Positions 5,112 through 6,496 of a DNA stretch of 6,496 bases are shown one piece after another (the stretch's first letter is position 1; every line of letters begins with the position of its first letter). A program made the position numbers and the translations under genes. The DNA is from Acidobacteriota bacterium. Its GTDB lineage: Bacteria > Acidobacteriota > Terriglobia > Bryobacterales > Bryobacteraceae. Below the pieces are notes generated by a model. The model saw only the letters and a program-made list of their open reading frames with translations, was not told where the DNA came from and ran no database searches. The stretch lies in the NCBI GenBank assembly GCA_021788955.1, contig JAJYKC010000147.1, positions 1-6,496 on the forward strand, in the 5' to 3' direction.

Positions 5112-6496
5112 TCAGAATTCGTATTTGATTCCGAGTTGTAACTGGCGCATGGGGATGGTGGGGAGGAGGCTGTTGATGACTCCGAATCCGAGGCGTGCGG
5201 CGTTGGAGGCCGCGCCGGCAACGGGGGCGCCCGAAAGGATGCTGCCGGCCGGCGCTCCGAAGGCCGGATGGTTGAGCACATTGAATCCCTCAAAGCGGAG
5301 GGTCAACATGTGATGTTCGTTGTACGGCATGATGAAGGATTTGTGTAATTCGGCATCGAGGTCGGCGATTCCCGGTGTAATGGCGACGTTCCGTCCGAAG
5401 TCACCGAACTGCCCTGGGGGAGCGACGGCAAACGCCGCCCGGTTGAGCCAATCGGAGGCGCTCTTGTTCGGCGCGTAAATGGACCCGCCGAGGTACTGGG
5501 GCCGGTCTCCGCCTTCGTTCGTTCCCGAGTTGTCCTTGCCGCCGATCGTAAGGACCTGGGGCAGGCCGCTTTGCAGCGTCCACGTTCCGCCCATTTCCCA
5601 TCCGCCTATGATTGCGTTCAGGAATGGATTGGCGATGTTGAGGGTCTTCCCTTTGCCGACTGGCAGATCATAGAGCACCGAAGTGATCCAGCGCTGCTCG
5701 ACGTCGAACGACGAGAGTCCGTAGTCGCATCGGACGCAATAGCTGTTCTGGGGGAAGAGCTCGTCATAATTCTGCACGCGGATGCCGCTGGAGTCATCCA
5801 GCGATTTAGACCAGGTGTAATTGCTGATCACGCTCATGCCCTGACTAAAATGCCGGGTGGCCTGGAAGGAGAGCGCATTATAGTGTGCGTTCATACCGTC
5901 GGCGACCCACTGGATCACTCCATAGTCGGCGAACGGCAGGCGGGTGATGACGTTGCCGATTCCGGGAGGGGCCTCGTTGGTGTTCTGGAAACCATAGAGG
6001 TGATGGCTCTCCGATCCCAGATAACCCAATTCAAAGGCCCAGTCAGACCCCACCTGGCGTTGTATGTTGAACAGGTACTGCTCGGTGTAAGAAGTGTAGT
6101 GATTGTAATCGCTGCCGAAGGCATACGGCGGCGGGAAGGCCGGTCCCGCACCGCCGGCGCCTGGCGGAGTGACGGCGTTCGCATACGTGTCCGGAAGGCC
6201 CGAGAGAGAACCCGAGCCCTGGCTCCAGGTGTCGCCGCCTGTTTGGGCGGTGAGGGTGAGACGGACGCCGAGGTTCCGCGCCATGTCGAAATACATCGAG
6301 TTGGCATTGTCCTGCACGTAGAAGATGCCGTAGGCTGCGCGAATGACGGTTTTCGAATCCGGCGAATAGGCGATGCCGATGCGGGGCGCGAAATCGTTGT
6401 ATCTTACCTTGTTGAGCTGATAGTTCTCTTTGCCGTTGCTACAGACCGCGGGTGTTTGCGCCCAAGTGAACGGGATCGGCGGGTTGGCGGTATAGG
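5112..6496 (-). CDS. TonB-dependent-receptor-like outer-membrane protein, Oar-like (C-terminal part; 5' end cut by window edge)
   Basis: The frame is open from base 6494 down to the TGA at 5112-5114, giving 460 residues; the start is beyond the right edge. A GTG at 6315-6317 is internal, since strongly conserved sequence precedes it (NDFAPRIGIAYSPD at residues 33-46, IRAAYGIFY at 51-59). Further barrel hallmarks are FNIQRQVGSDWAFELGYLG (142-160), NYTWSKSLDDSSG (225-237), YGLSSFDVEQRW (258-269), LYDLPVGKGK (274-283), LRFEGFNVLNHPAFG (399-413) and the end QLGIKYEF. The terminal Phe with alternating aromatic and hydrophobic residues is the signal recognised by the BAM complex. These features match the large receptor-like proteins abundant in Acidobacteriota, usually about 1,000-1,200 residues with an N-terminal carboxypeptidase-regulatory-like domain and plug; those parts would lie outside the window. 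They are thought to import large or complex substrates, but the ligand cannot be read from this part. Only three Cys are present, two as CVRC (253-256). The gene converges on the TMTC-like gene. Confidence 0.95.
   Translation of the reverse strand, partial: YTANPPIPFTWAQTPAVCSNGKENYQLNKVRYNDFAPRIGIAYSPDSKTVIRAAYGIFYVQDNANSMYFDMARNLGVRLTLTAQTGGDTWSQGSGSLSGLPDTYANAVTPPGAGGAGPAFPPPYAFGSDYNHYTSYTEQYLFNIQRQVGSDWAFELGYLGSESHHLYGFQNTNEAPPGIGNVITRLPFADYGVIQWVADGMNAHYNALSFQATRHFSQGMSVISNYTWSKSLDDSSGIRVQNYDELFPQNSYCVRCDYGLSSFDVEQRWITSVLYDLPVGKGKTLNIANPFLNAIIGGWEMGGTWTLQSGLPQVLTIGGKDNSGTNEGGDRPQYLGGSIYAPNKSASDWLNRAAFAVAPPGQFGDFGRNVAITPGIADLDAELHKSFIMPYNEHHMLTLRFEGFNVLNHPAFGAPAGSILSGAPVAGAASNAARLGFGVINSLLPTIPMRQLQLGIKYEF

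Noticed and set aside
5112..6317. Receptor-like protein as a complete 401-residue gene starting at GTG 6317
   Set aside because: The frame stays open to the right edge and the extra 59 residues contain typical receptor-barrel sequence (NDFAPRIGIAYSPD, IRAAYGIFY), so the GTG is internal and the gene is cut by the window.

Overview
This 6,496-base window is a high-GC bacterial chromosome segment that looks like Acidobacteriota, most likely the Solibacter/Bryobacter group. That placement is inferred from protein style: an Oar-like TonB-dependent-receptor barrel, a TMTC-like membrane protein with tetratricopeptide repeats, and small TPR lipoprotein- or periplasm-like proteins, all at high GC. There is no rRNA or other phylogenetic marker to confirm it.

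Layout. Bases 1-2846 hold three minus-strand genes, transcribed right to left: a two-CBS-domain protein (2397-2846), a secreted TPR protein (1658-2344), and a large polytopic membrane protein (1-1647) that runs off the left edge a few residues before its likely end. The gaps are 52 and 10 bases, so one transcription unit is plausible. It would be driven from a sigma70-like promoter at 2880-2908. After a 143-base divergent intergenic region comes a plus-strand gene (2990-5062) for a 690-residue TMTC-like membrane protein with a C-terminal TPR region. It converges on a minus-strand gene (5112-6496) that encodes the C-terminal 460 residues of an outer-membrane TonB-dependent-receptor-like barrel; its N-terminus lies beyond the right edge. 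A perfect 11-bp inverted repeat sits in the 49-base gap between the convergent genes.

How the genes may work together. The two membrane proteins that flank the CBS and TPR genes both look like GT-C-type (lipid-linked sugar) transferases or relatives. One has its own TPR tail and the other lies directly behind a secreted TPR protein. This could mark a small cell-envelope or protein-glycosylation neighbourhood, but that is inference: only the TMTC-like protein carries recognisable family motifs. The receptor-like barrel is probably unrelated in function.

Nothing here is clearly a new system. No RNA gene, mobile element, CRISPR array or phage signature was seen. Points worth a second look are the paired GT-C-like/TPR arrangement, a DN in place of the DD motif of the TMTC family, a CxxC in the barrel, the hairpin between convergent genes, and a third-position G-over-C excess on the plus strand that runs through all five genes regardless of coding direction.
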